This document shows positions 55,895 through 64,000 of a stretch of 64,000 nt of DNA, in pieces. Origin of the DNA: Streptomyces rhizoryzae (lineage in GTDB: Bacteria; Actinomycetota; Actinomycetes; Streptomycetales; Streptomycetaceae); the NCBI RefSeq assembly GCF_023155275.1, contig NZ_JALMUV010000033.1:1-64000 (forward strand), written 5' to 3'. The translations under genes and the position numbers were made by a program. The first letter of the stretch is position 1; each line of letters begins with the position of its first letter. The notes beneath the pieces are model-generated. The model was not told the DNA's origin and did not search any database. It worked only from the letters and a program-made list of their open reading frames with translations.

Positions 55895-56455
55895 GTGGCA
55901 ATGGAGGCCGGCCCTCGCAACAGAGCCCAGCAACCGGACGGGGACGGCGCCGGGGCGGTATCCCCGGCCCAGGCCGGGCCGGCGGCGCACGACACCCGCC
56001 CCGAGCCCCACGACCGCGCGCTGACCCCCGGTGAGGGCATCCCGGAGGGCCACCCGGCCACCCTGGACGCCTCCGACGGCCCCGACGCCGAGACGGGCCC
56101 GGCCCCCGAGGGCGGCGAGTCCTTCCGCGACCTGCGCCCGCCCCGGCGGCTGCGGCTGTGGCAGCTCGCCCCGATCGTGGCGCTGGCCGCCCTCGGCTCG
56201 CTGATGTTCGCCTTCCCGCTGGCCTTCGAGTTCGGCGGGGACGGCGGCGCGGTGATCGCCATGCTCGGCCTGCTGCTGTGCTGCTGCGCGGCCGGCGGCG
56301 GCGTGATGGCGGCCCGGCGGGTCGGCCACACCTGGCCCGGCCTCCCGCCCCGCGGCTCCGGCCGCCGCGCCAGCTGGCGGGTGGTGCTCCTGTACGCGGG
56401 CGTGGTCGCGGTACTCGCCGCGCTGGCCATCTGGCGGGTGGCCCGGCTCCGCTGA
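55895..56455 (+). CDS. Hypothetical membrane protein between miaA and dapF
   Basis: A 186 aa protein. Residues 1-85 are disordered and acidic. Three hydrophobic segments follow: about 90-110 (LAPIVALAALGSLMFAFPLAF), 118-137 (GAVIAMLGLLLCCCAAGGGVM) and 162-181 (VVLLYAGVVAVLAALAIW). The CCC run in helix 2 could be acylated or bind metal. GTG 55895 has GGGAGGG 4 nt upstream; ATG 55901 is an alternative. No known family. Confidence 0.68.
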   Translation: MAMEAGPRNRAQQPDGDGAGAVSPAQAGPAAHDTRPEPHDRALTPGEGIPEGHPATLDASDGPDAETGPAPEGGESFRDLRPPRRLRLWQLAPIVALAALGSLMFAFPLAFEFGGDGGAVIAMLGLLLCCCAAGGGVMAARRVGHTWPGLPPRGSGRRASWRVVLLYAGVVAVLAALAIWRVARLR

Positions 56456-56518
56456 CGAGCGCCCCCGCGGCCGTCGCCGGCCGCGCCGCCCCGCCCGGCC
56501 GCCGCGCCGTCCACCCCG

Positions 56519-56524
56519 TACGAT
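56519..56524 (+). promoter_or_regulatory. -10 element of dapF (leaderless start)
   Basis: TACGAT ends 6 nt before GTG 56531. No RBS is present. Confidence 0.48.
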
Positions 56525-56530
56525 TCAGGG

Positions 56531-57409
56531 GTGACCAGCACCCAGCGCATCGCCTTCCTCAAGGGCCACGGCACCGAGAACGACTTCGTGATCGTCCCGG
56601 ACCCGGACGGCCGGCTCGACCTGCCCGCGGCCGCCGTCGCCCGGATCTGCGACCGGCGGGCCGGGGTCGGCGGCGACGGGCTGCTGCGCGTCGTCCGCTC
56701 CGCCGCGCACCCCGAGGCACGGGCGATGGCCGGCGAGGCCGAGTGGTTCATGGACTACCGCAACGGCGACGGCTCGATCGCCGAGATGTGCGGCAACGGC
56801 GTCCGGGTCTTCGCCCGCTACCTCCTGCACGCCGGGCTCGCCGAGGCCGGCGACGTGGCGATCGCCACCCGCGCCGGCATCCGCCGGGTGCACGTCGCCA
56901 AGTCCGGTGAGGTCACCGTCTCCATGGGGCGCGCCGTACTCCCCGAGGAGGGCGTGGTCGTCGAGGTCGGCGGCCGCAGCTGGCCGGCCCGCAACGTCAG
57001 CATGGGCAACCCGCACGCCGTCGCGTTCGTGGCGGACCTCGCGCACGCCGGGGAGCTGCGCGAGCCCCCGCCGTTCCACCCCGCCGGGGTCTACCCGGAC
57101 GGCGTCAACGTCGAGTTCGTCGTGGACCGCGGCCCGCGCCACGTGGCGATGCGGGTCCACGAGCGGGGCTCCGGCGAGACCCGCTCCTGCGGTACGGGCG
57201 CCTGCGCGGTCGCGGTGGCCGCCGCCCGCCGGGACGGCCTGGACCCGGCCGCCACCGGCGCCCCGGTGACGTACACCGTCGACGTGCCGGGCGGCAGCCT
57301 GGCGATCACCGAGCTGCCGGACGGCACCGTCGAGATGACCGGCCCGGCCGTGATCGTCGCCGAGGGCGCCTTCGACGCGGAGTGGCTGGCGGGCGCGCTC
57401 GCCGGCTGA
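56531..57409 (+). CDS. dapF: Diaminopimelate epimerase
   Basis: A 292 aa PLP-independent epimerase converting LL- to meso-diaminopimelate. The two catalytic cysteines are C87 (MCGNGVR) and C220 (SCGTGAC), with substrate-binding HGTENDFV, GGDGLL, NGDGS and MGNPHAV. Streptomycete peptidoglycan contains LL-diaminopimelate, so here the enzyme mainly supplies lysine synthesis. GTG 56531 is supported by the -10 element 6 nt upstream. Confidence 0.96.
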   Translation: MTSTQRIAFLKGHGTENDFVIVPDPDGRLDLPAAAVARICDRRAGVGGDGLLRVVRSAAHPEARAMAGEAEWFMDYRNGDGSIAEMCGNGVRVFARYLLHAGLAEAGDVAIATRAGIRRVHVAKSGEVTVSMGRAVLPEEGVVVEVGGRSWPARNVSMGNPHAVAFVADLAHAGELREPPPFHPAGVYPDGVNVEFVVDRGPRHVAMRVHERGSGETRSCGTGACAVAVAAARRDGLDPAATGAPVTYTVDVPGGSLAITELPDGTVEMTGPAVIVAEGAFDAEWLAGALAG

Positions 57410-57546
57410 ACGGGCGCCGGGGCGCGCCTCCCCGCGGGGGGACGCGGTTTCGGCGAGGAGAAACGGTTCCGGCCAGAAAGTTCCCTCCAATGGGTGATCC
57501 GTTTCACGGTGAGCGAGAGGCGGACAGCGCTGCGTGATGGGCTCGG

Positions 57547-57552
57547 TAGCAT
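57547..57552 (+). promoter_or_regulatory. Candidate -10 of rshA
   Basis: TAGCAT lies 66 nt before the rshA ATG. The -35 region is poor. The 209-nt gap also contains GAAACGG and CCGTTTC as distant inverted arms. Confidence 0.3.
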
Positions 57553-57618
57553 CAAGCACCGGCCCGGGCGCCGTACCTGACGGCGGCCCACCGCCGGTCG
57601 ACGCCGCCGGAGGTGCCC

Positions 57619-59772
57619 ATGAGCGCAGAGGCCACGAACCCTGGTAACCCCGAAGCAGCCGGCCGCAGACGCGGCCGCCCCCGGCCGGCGCTCCGCGGCC
57701 TGCGCCGCATCGGCCGCGCCGCACTCCTCGGCCCGGCTCCCCGCGACGGCCTCCCGGACGCCCTGGAACACGTCGCCAAGGTGCACCGCCGCCACCACCC
57801 CGACGCCGACCTCGACATCCTCAGCAAGGCGTACCAGCTCGCCGAGTCCTCGCACCGCGGCCAGACCCGCAAGAGCGGCGAGCCGTACATCACGCACCCG
57901 CTCGCGGTGACCCTGATCCTCGCCGAACTGGGCGCCGAGACCACGACGTTGACCGCCTCCCTGCTCCACGACACCGTCGAGGACACGGAAGTGACGCTCC
58001 ATCAGGTCGGTGCGGAGTTCGGCGAGGAGGTCCGCTACCTCGTCGACGGCGTCACCAAACTGGAGAAGGTCGACTACGGCGCCGCCGCCGAACCGGAGAC
58101 CTTCCGCAAGATGCTCGTCGCCACCGGCAACGACGTCCGGGTGATGTCCATCAAACTCGCCGACCGGCTGCACAACATGCGCACCCTGGGCGTGATGCGC
58201 CCGGAGAAGCAGGCCCGGATCGCCGGCGTCACCCGCGACGTGCTCATCCCGCTCGCCGAACGCCTCGGCGTCCAGGCGCTCAAGACCGAGCTGGAGGACC
58301 TGGTCTTCGCGGTGCTGCACCCCGAGGAGTACGCCGCGACCCGCCGCCTGGTGGCCTCCTACGCCGGCCGCCCCGACCCGCTCGCGGCGATCGCCCGCCG
58401 GGCCCGCGCCGTCCTGGCCGACGCCGGCATCGACGCCCAGGTCCTCGTCCGGCCGCGGCACTTCGTCTCCGTCCACCGGGTCCTGCTGGCCCGCGGCCGG
58501 GTGACCGGCGCGGACCTGGGACGGCTGCTGGTCCTGGTGACCGAGGACGCCGACTGCTACGCCGTCCTCGGGGAGCTGCACACCTGCTTCACCCCGGTGG
58601 TCTCGGAGTTCAAGGACTTCATCGCGGCACCGAAGTTCAACCTCTACCAGTCGCTGCACACCGCCGTCACCGGCGCGACCGGCGACGTCGCCGAGACCCT
58701 GATCCGCACCCACCGGATGCACCGGGTAGCCGAGGCCGGCGTGATCGCCCTCGGCAACCCCTACGCGCCCCCCGACGGCACGGAGGCTCCCGACGGGGAG
58801 CGGGCCGACCCGACCCGCCCCGGCTGGCTCGACCGGCTGCTGGAGTGGCAGCGCACCACCCCCGACCCGGACACCTTCTGGACCTCGCTCCGCGACGACC
58901 TTGCCCAGGACCGCGAGATCACCGTCTTCTGCGCCGACGCGGCCCCCGACGGCCCCGGCGGCACCATCGGGCTCCCGGCCGGCGCCAGCTGCGTCGACGC
59001 CGCCTACGCCCGGCACGGCGAGGCGGCGCACTGCTGTATCGGCGCGCGGATCAACGGCCGGCTCGCCGCGCTCGGGACCGTCCTGCACGACGGCGACCGC
59101 CTCCACCTGCTGATGGCCCCGGACGCCGCCGGCCCCTCCCCGGAGTGGCTCGACCACGCCCGTACGCCCGCCGCCCGGCTGGCCATCTCCCGGTGGCTGG
59201 CCCGCCCCCGGGACGGCGCCGAGCCGCCCGCCGCGTCCGCCGGCCACCACGGCGAGCGCCGCCGCTCGCCCGCGCACCGCCCGCCCGGCCCGGACCGCGG
59301 CCCGGCCGCCGCCCCGCCGGCGGTGGCGGACCTGCCCGGCGCCGCGGTCCGGCTGGCCGGCTGCTGCACCCCGGTGCCCCCGGACACCGTCACCGGGTTC
59401 GCGGTCCGCGGCGGCACGGTCACCGTCCACCGGGCGCTGTGCCCCGCGGTGGCCCGGATGGCGGCGATGGGCCGGCAGCCGGTCGGGGTCCGCTGGCGGG
59501 GCACCGACGCGGGTGGCCACGGCTGCCGGGTGACCCTGCTGGCCGAGGCGTTCAGCCGCCCGCACCTGCTGCCCGACCTCACCGAGGCGATCGCCGCCGA
59601 GGGTGCCGCCGTGGTCTCCGCCGCCGTCGAACCCCCGCACGAGCAGCTGGTCCGGCACACCTACACCCTCCACCTGCCCGACGCCGACGGCCTGCCGTCC
59701 CTGATGCGGGCGATGCGCCAGGTGCCGGGCGTCTTCGACGTGGTCCGGGCGGCCGCGGCGGTCCGCTCCTGA
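57619..59772 (+). CDS. rshA: RelA/SpoT homologue RshA, hydrolase intact, synthetase degenerate
   Basis: A 717 aa (p)ppGpp enzyme. The N-terminal HD hydrolase is complete: HKLAESSHRGQ-type start (YQLAESSHRGQTRKSGEPYITHP), LLHDTVEDTEVT with H117-D118, and KLADRLHNMRTL. The synthetase domain keeps FNLYQSLHTAV but has EFKD (330-333) for RFKD, lacks the conserved Arg after the first strand, and ends GVIALGNPY where VAAHWKYK is expected. TGS (about 430-490) and ACT (about 640-712) regions follow. The name rests on position beside dapF and hflX, as in S. coelicolor, which has a separate relA. GGAGG precedes ATG 57619. Confidence 0.88.
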   Translation: MSAEATNPGNPEAAGRRRGRPRPALRGLRRIGRAALLGPAPRDGLPDALEHVAKVHRRHHPDADLDILSKAYQLAESSHRGQTRKSGEPYITHPLAVTLILAELGAETTTLTASLLHDTVEDTEVTLHQVGAEFGEEVRYLVDGVTKLEKVDYGAAAEPETFRKMLVATGNDVRVMSIKLADRLHNMRTLGVMRPEKQARIAGVTRDVLIPLAERLGVQALKTELEDLVFAVLHPEEYAATRRLVASYAGRPDPLAAIARRARAVLADAGIDAQVLVRPRHFVSVHRVLLARGRVTGADLGRLLVLVTEDADCYAVLGELHTCFTPVVSEFKDFIAAPKFNLYQSLHTAVTGATGDVAETLIRTHRMHRVAEAGVIALGNPYAPPDGTEAPDGERADPTRPGWLDRLLEWQRTTPDPDTFWTSLRDDLAQDREITVFCADAAPDGPGGTIGLPAGASCVDAAYARHGEAAHCCIGARINGRLAALGTVLHDGDRLHLLMAPDAAGPSPEWLDHARTPAARLAISRWLARPRDGAEPPAASAGHHGERRRSPAHRPPGPDRGPAAAPPAVADLPGAAVRLAGCCTPVPPDTVTGFAVRGGTVTVHRALCPAVARMAAMGRQPVGVRWRGTDAGGHGCRVTLLAEAFSRPHLLPDLTEAIAAEGAAVVSAAVEPPHEQLVRHTYTLHLPDADGLPSLMRAMRQVPGVFDVVRAAAAVRS

Positions 59773-59900
59773 CGGCCCGCGCCCACCCGTAGGCAGATCG
59801 GGCGGGCGGACGCAAGCCGGACGGCCGGGGCGCCGCCCGTTCGGGTGCCGTCCTGCCGTGCCGTCCACGGGGGAGCGGGCCGCGCTGATAGCGGTAGCCC

Positions 59901-61562
59901 ATGTCCGTTCCCCCGCGCCGTCCGTCCCGCGAGCCCGCCGGGCCCGCCTCCGACAGCACCACCGCCGGCCGCCCCGCACCCGGCCGGGACCGCCGCCGCG
60001 CCCGCCGCGGCCGGGTCCCCCGCCGGGCCGCCGCCCTCGGCCTCGCGGCCGCCGCCACGCTCGCCGCGGCCGCCCCGCCGCCCGCCGAGCCCCAGGGCAT
60101 CGGCGACCGCCTCTTCCCGGCGCTCGGCAACCCCGGCTACCACGTCACCTCGTACGACATCTCGCTGGACTACCCGGGCCGCAACGACCGGCCGCTGGAC
60201 GCGGTCACCGTGATCAACGCCCGGGCCACCGGCAACCTCGACCGGCTCAACCTCGACTTCGCCGACGGCGCGGTGCGCTCCGTCCTGGTCGACGGGCTGC
60301 CCGCCCGGCACGAGCAGGCCGGCGAGGACCTGGTCCTCACCCCGGCCGTGCACATCTTCCCCGGGCAGCAGGTGCGGATCGTCGTCCGGCACACCAGCGA
60401 CCCCCGGGGCCGGGGCAACGGCGGCTGGATCCGCACGGCCGACGGGCTGGCGATGGCCAACCAGGCCGACGCCGCCCACCGGGTCTTCCCGTGCAACGAC
60501 CACCCCTCCGACAAGGCGTACTTCACCTTCCGCATCACCGTGCCCCAGGGCCTGACGGCGGTCGCCAACGGGCTGCCGGCCGGCGAGGGCACCCGGGGCG
60601 CGCGCCGCACCTGGACCTACCGCACCGCGCACCCCATGGCCACCGAGCTGGCGCAGGTCTCCATCGGGCGGTCCAGCGTGCTGCCGCGGCGCGGCCCGCA
60701 CGGCCTGCCGGTCCGCGACGTCGTCCCGGCCGCGGCCCGCCCCGCGCTGGCCCGCTGGCTGGCCCGGACCCCGGACCAGGTGGCCTGGATGGAGCGCCGG
60801 GTCGGCCCGTTCCCGTTCGAGAGCTACGGCGTCCTGATCGCGGACGCCAGCACCGGCTTCGAGCTGGAGACCCAGACCCTCTCGCTCTTCGAGAAGCGCC
60901 TGTTCACCACCGCCCAGCTGCCCGACTGGTACGTGGAGTCGGTGATGGTGCACGAACTGGCCCACCAGTGGTTCGGCGACAGCGTCAGCCCCCGCCGGTG
61001 GTCCGACGTCTGGCTCAACGAGGCCCACGCCACCTGGTACGAGGCCCTCTACGCGCAGGAGAAGGGCGACCGCCGGGCCTCCCTGGAGACCCGGATGCAG
61101 CGGGCCTACGAGATGTCGGACGGCTGGCGCGCGGAGGGCGGCCCGCCGGCCCTGCCCAAGGTCCCCGACCAGGGCCGCAAGATCGGCATCTTCCGGCCGG
61201 TGATCTACGACGGCAGCGCGCTGGTCCTGTACGCGCTGCGCCACAAGATGGGCCAGGCCGGCTTCGACCGGCTGGAGCGCGAATGGGTGGCCAAGCACCG
61301 CGACGGGGTGGCCGGCACCGCCGACTTCATCACGCTGGCCTCCCACATCTACGGCCACAACCTCTCCGGCTTCTTCTGGGAGTGGCTCTACGGCCAGAAG
61401 ACGCCGGCGATGCCCGGCCACCCGGAGTGGCGCCCCCAGAAGGCCGCGAAGGCTGCCAGGACGGCGAAGACCGCGCAGACCGCGGCGGCCGGCCGGACGC
61501 CGCAGCACCGCCCCGTCCGCCCGGCGGCGACCCCGGGTGGACCGCGGCTGCACCGGCGGTGA
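59901..61562 (+). CDS. Secreted M1-family zinc metallopeptidase
   Basis: A 553 aa exported aminopeptidase-like enzyme. A twin-arginine-like basic start (RRRARRGRVPRRAAALGLAAAATLAAAAPPP) forms a signal peptide. The N-terminal beta domain shows YDISLDYPGRN and FPCNDHPSDKAYFTFRIT. The zinc site is H351-E352-x2-H355-x18-E374 (HELAHQWFG ... NEAHA). Only the first half of the C-terminal helical domain is present, as in compact bacterial M1 enzymes. A Lys/Ala-rich tail follows. It lies 128 nt after rshA. Confidence 0.9.
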   Translation: MSVPPRRPSREPAGPASDSTTAGRPAPGRDRRRARRGRVPRRAAALGLAAAATLAAAAPPPAEPQGIGDRLFPALGNPGYHVTSYDISLDYPGRNDRPLDAVTVINARATGNLDRLNLDFADGAVRSVLVDGLPARHEQAGEDLVLTPAVHIFPGQQVRIVVRHTSDPRGRGNGGWIRTADGLAMANQADAAHRVFPCNDHPSDKAYFTFRITVPQGLTAVANGLPAGEGTRGARRTWTYRTAHPMATELAQVSIGRSSVLPRRGPHGLPVRDVVPAAARPALARWLARTPDQVAWMERRVGPFPFESYGVLIADASTGFELETQTLSLFEKRLFTTAQLPDWYVESVMVHELAHQWFGDSVSPRRWSDVWLNEAHATWYEALYAQEKGDRRASLETRMQRAYEMSDGWRAEGGPPALPKVPDQGRKIGIFRPVIYDGSALVLYALRHKMGQAGFDRLEREWVAKHRDGVAGTADFITLASHIYGHNLSGFFWEWLYGQKTPAMPGHPEWRPQKAAKAARTAKTAQTAAAGRTPQHRPVRPAATPGGPRLHRR

Positions 61563-61717
61563 CCGCCCCCGACGGCCGCCGGCGCCGCAGCCGGCCGCCC
61601 CTGCCGCGACCGCCCGGAGGGGGCACCTCCGCCGAAACACCGGAAACCCGCGTGACGGCCGTCTCGCGGCCGTGCGACCATCAACGGGCCGACAGCGGCC
61701 GCCGGCGGCCGGCCCCC

Positions 61718-61744
61718 GGGAATCTCCGGGACCGCCCGGACGTT
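61718..61744 (+). promoter_or_regulatory. Sigma-R-type promoter of hflX
   Basis: GGGAAT (61718-61723), an 18-nt spacer and GTT (61742-61744) match the streptomycete SigR consensus GGAAT-N18/19-GTT. The start of transcription would be about 75 nt before the hflX ATG. SigR responds to thiol-oxidative stress. Confidence 0.6.
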
Positions 61745-61824
61745 GACGCAAGCGAACGGCACAGCCACACCGTCCCGGCCGGACCGACCGGTCCCCGGGG
61801 CCTCCCTACGACGCGAAGGATCAA

Positions 61825-63312
61825 ATGACCTCCTCTTCTTCCCTTCCGCAGGACCGGCAGCGCCTCCCCGAGAGCCTTCGGGCCGACGCCCTGATGGAAG
61901 AGGACGTCGCCTGGAGCCACGAGATCGACGGGGAGCGTGACGGCGACCAGTACGACCGCTCCGAGCGCGCGGCACTGCGCCGCGTCGCCGGGCTCTCCAC
62001 CGAGCTGGAGGACGTCACCGAGGTCGAGTACCGCCAGCTGCGCCTGGAGCGCGTGGTGCTCGTCGGTGTCTGGACGTCCGGGACGGTGCAGGACGCGGAG
62101 AACTCCCTCGCCGAGCTCGCCGCCCTGGCCGAGACCGCCGGCGCGCTGGTGCTCGACGGCGTCGTCCAGCGCCGCGACAAGCCGGACCCGGCTACCTACA
62201 TCGGCTCCGGCAAGGCGCTGGAGCTGCGCGACATCGTGCTGGAGTCCGGGGCCGACACCGTCGTCTGCGACGGTGAGCTCTCCCCGGGCCAGCTGATCCA
62301 CCTGGAGGACGTCGTCAAGGTCAAGGTGGTCGACCGGACCGCCCTGATCCTCGACATCTTCGCCCAGCACGCCAAGTCCCGGGAGGGCAAGGCGCAGGTC
62401 TCGCTGGCGCAGATGCAGTACATGCTGCCCAGGCTGCGCGGCTGGGGCCAGTCGCTGTCCCGCCAGATGGGTGGCGGTGGCTCCGGTTCGGCGGGCGGCG
62501 GTATGGCCACCCGCGGTCCCGGTGAGACCAAGATCGAGACCGACCGGCGGCGGATCCGCGAGAAGATGGCGAAGATGCGCCGGGAGATCGCGGAGATGAA
62601 GACCGGCCGGGACGTCAAGCGCCAGGAGCGCCGGCGCAACAAGATCCCCTCGGTCGCCATCGCCGGCTACACCAACGCCGGTAAGTCCTCCCTGCTCAAC
62701 CGCCTCACCGGCGCCGGCGTCCTGGTGGAGAACGCCCTGTTCGCCACCCTGGACCCGACCGTCCGGCGGGCCGAGACGCCCAGCGGGCGGCTGTTCACCC
62801 TCGCCGACACCGTCGGCTTCGTCCGCCACCTGCCGCACCACCTCGTCGAGGCGTTCCGCTCCACGATGGAGGAGGTCGCCGACGCCGACCTCATCCTGCA
62901 CGTGGTCGACGGCTCGCACCCGGCGCCGGAGGAGCAGCTGGCGGCGGTCCGCGAGGTGATCCGCGACGTCGGCGCGACCGACGTCCCCGAGATCGTGATC
63001 GTCAACAAGGCCGACGCCGCCGATCCGCTGACCCTCCAGCGCCTGCTCCGCCAGGAGAAGCGCGCCCTGGTGGTCTCGGCCCGCACGGGCGAGGGCATCG
63101 CCGAGCTGCGCGAGCTGCTCGACGCGGAACTCCCGCGCCCGCAGGTCGAGATCGAGGTCCTGGTGCCCTACACCCAGGGCGCCCTGGTCTCGCGGGCGCA
63201 CGCCGAGGGCGAGGTGCTCTCCGAGGAGCACACCGCCGAGGGCACGGTCCTCAAGGCCCGGGTCCACGAGGAACTGGCCGCCGAGTTCCGGCCGTTCGTC
63301 CCGGCCGCCTGA
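61825..63312 (+). CDS. hflX: Ribosome-associated GTPase HflX
   Basis: A 495 aa GTPase that splits stalled 70S ribosomes under stress. The N-terminal HflX domain (about 75-250: VLVGVWTSGTVQDAENSLAEL, YIGSGKALELRD) has the Gly-rich loop MGGGGSGSAGGGMATRGPGET. The coiled linker leads to a G domain (about 278-440): G1 GYTNAGKSS, G3 DTVGFVRHLPHHLVEAF, G4 NKAD, G5 SARTGEG. A C-terminal domain closes it. GAAGGATC precedes the ATG. A sigma-R-type promoter lies upstream. Confidence 0.96.
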   Translation: MTSSSSLPQDRQRLPESLRADALMEEDVAWSHEIDGERDGDQYDRSERAALRRVAGLSTELEDVTEVEYRQLRLERVVLVGVWTSGTVQDAENSLAELAALAETAGALVLDGVVQRRDKPDPATYIGSGKALELRDIVLESGADTVVCDGELSPGQLIHLEDVVKVKVVDRTALILDIFAQHAKSREGKAQVSLAQMQYMLPRLRGWGQSLSRQMGGGGSGSAGGGMATRGPGETKIETDRRRIREKMAKMRREIAEMKTGRDVKRQERRRNKIPSVAIAGYTNAGKSSLLNRLTGAGVLVENALFATLDPTVRRAETPSGRLFTLADTVGFVRHLPHHLVEAFRSTMEEVADADLILHVVDGSHPAPEEQLAAVREVIRDVGATDVPEIVIVNKADAADPLTLQRLLRQEKRALVVSARTGEGIAELRELLDAELPRPQVEIEVLVPYTQGALVSRAHAEGEVLSEEHTAEGTVLKARVHEELAAEFRPFVPAA

Positions 63313-63345
63313 CGGCCCGCCGAGCGCACGGCGCCGCACCCACAC

Positions 63346-63380
63346 GAGGGCCCGCCCCGGTCTCCCCGGGGCGGGCCCTC
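63346..63380. terminator. Convergent terminator after hflX
   Basis: A perfect 15-bp stem (63346-63360 with 63366-63380) with a 5-nt loop lies between hflX and the converging peptidase gene. Confidence 0.85.
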
Positions 63381-63422
63381 GGCCGTGCGCGGGGGCGGCG
63401 CCGGCCGCCCCCGCGCAGCGGG

Positions 63423-64000
63423 TCACTGCTTGTTCGCCCACTTCCGGCTCATCGCGTCGAAGAGCGACTTGGCCTCGGCGCCCAGGTGCGGGCCCGCCGA
63501 CCAGCGGGCCGGACGCGGCCCCATCGACATGTTGGAGATCAGCACCGGCTTGCCGTCCGCGCCCTTCATGAACCACGGACCGCCGGACGACCCACCGGTC
63601 ATGGTGCAGCCGATGCGGTACATGGTCGGCTTCCTGGCGTCCATCGTCAGCCGGGTCGGCCGGTCGGTGCAGGACTGCTGCGCCGCGCCGTCGAACGGCG
63701 GCTCGGCCGGGTAGCCCTGCGCCGTCAGGCTCGGGATCTTCGACATCGCCGGGGCGTTGAAGTCGATCGCGTAGGCGCCGCCGGCCATCTCCTCCAGCGA
63801 CTTGCCGTTGGTGCTCTCCTCCGGCTTCACGTGCATCAGCGCGAAGTCGTACGGGGCCATCGGCACGCCCGGGACGGCACCGCCGTCGGCGATCCACTCC
63901 TTGGAGGTGGTCATGTCGTCCGCCCACCACTTGCCCGACGGGACCCGGTCCTCGAAGGGGGTGGTCTTCATCCGGCTGGCCGGCACACCGGTCCGGTTGA
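63423..64000 (-). CDS. Trypsin-like serine peptidase, C-terminal part (5' end outside window)
   Basis: About 192 codons of a minus-strand gene whose frame stays open to the window edge. The catalytic serine is in CTMTGGSSGGPWF, and PYDFALMHV contains the catalytic aspartate. The histidine box must lie beyond 64000. It resembles secreted trypsin-like peptidases of streptomycetes, with a cysteine pair (SCTDRP, GCTMT) bracketing the serine region. Internal ATG/GTG codons near 63969-63986 are not credible starts because conserved sequence continues upstream. Confidence 0.82.
   Translation of the reverse strand, partial: NRTGVPASRMKTTPFEDRVPSGKWWADDMTTSKEWIADGGAVPGVPMAPYDFALMHVKPEESTNGKSLEEMAGGAYAIDFNAPAMSKIPSLTAQGYPAEPPFDGAAQQSCTDRPTRLTMDARKPTMYRIGCTMTGGSSGGPWFMKGADGKPVLISNMSMGPRPARWSAGPHLGAEAKSLFDAMSRKWANKQ

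Noticed and set aside
59773..59900. A distinct promoter for the M1 peptidase
   Set aside because: No convincing -35/-10 pair was found in the 128-nt gap; read-through from rshA is possible.
57091..59979. A 962-codon open frame antisense to dapF and rshA
   Set aside because: It overlaps two enzymes with complete active-site motifs; codon-position GC bias supports the plus strand only.

Overview
The window is high-GC chromosomal DNA from a streptomycete (Actinomycetota). The evidence is strong third-position GC bias, GTG starts, SpoIIE-type phosphatases, TerD proteins, a mycothiol-dependent isomerase fold, and gene content I recognise from the S. coelicolor recA region (ftsK, clgR, dps, recA, recX, gluABCD, miaB, miaA, dapF, rshA, hflX). 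It is core chromosome: I see no insertion sequence, prophage, CRISPR array or biosynthetic cluster.

Layout. 1-1025: 3' end of a 5S rRNA gene with its terminator, a degenerate DegT-family gene and tRNA-Thr(GGT). 1091-10427: osmoadaptation locus, osaC divergent from osaA-osaB. 10538-17692: ftsK, a RodZ-like HTH membrane protein, rimO-pgsA-cinA (overlapping), clgR. 17920-27002: dps, a small membrane protein, nei2 and lhr (DNA repair), an AraC regulator and azlC-azlD. 27046-29903: a prenyltransferase-fold protein, a Cys-containing leader peptide and a secreted beta-propeller. 29977-35605: an all-minus envelope block (TerD, lytic transglycosylase, TerD, ArsR, LCP, small membrane protein). 35918-39430: DUF3046, AI-2E-type membrane protein, recA-recX. 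39511-42468: cysteine dioxygenase, rhodanese, FAD monooxygenase. 42653-48667: gluABCD glutamate importer divergent from gluR-gluK. 48918-51644: TAXI binding protein, LysR regulator, MDMPI-like protein. 51686-59772: miaB, LigB-like protein, disordered protein, miaA, membrane protein, dapF, rshA. 59901-64000: M1 peptidase, hflX, truncated serine peptidase.

How the genes work together. Several sets serve stress physiology: osaABC (osmotic), clgR (proteolysis), dps (DNA protection), recA/recX with an SOS box, nei2/lhr (repair), hflX with a sigma-R-type promoter, and rshA (alarmone turnover). The most striking signal is in the minus-strand envelope block. An 18-bp motif, TTGCGCAAT-N5-AAGT, occurs three times, each just upstream of an ECF-type promoter (GRAACC-N16-CGTY). 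These drive the two terD units and the unit encoding the LCP protein. This looks like a locally encoded cell-envelope stress regulon that I do not recognise as described. A 9-10-9 inverted repeat spans the predicted gluA promoter, and about ten genes carry a -10 element 6-8 nt before the start codon, the signature of leaderless mRNAs.
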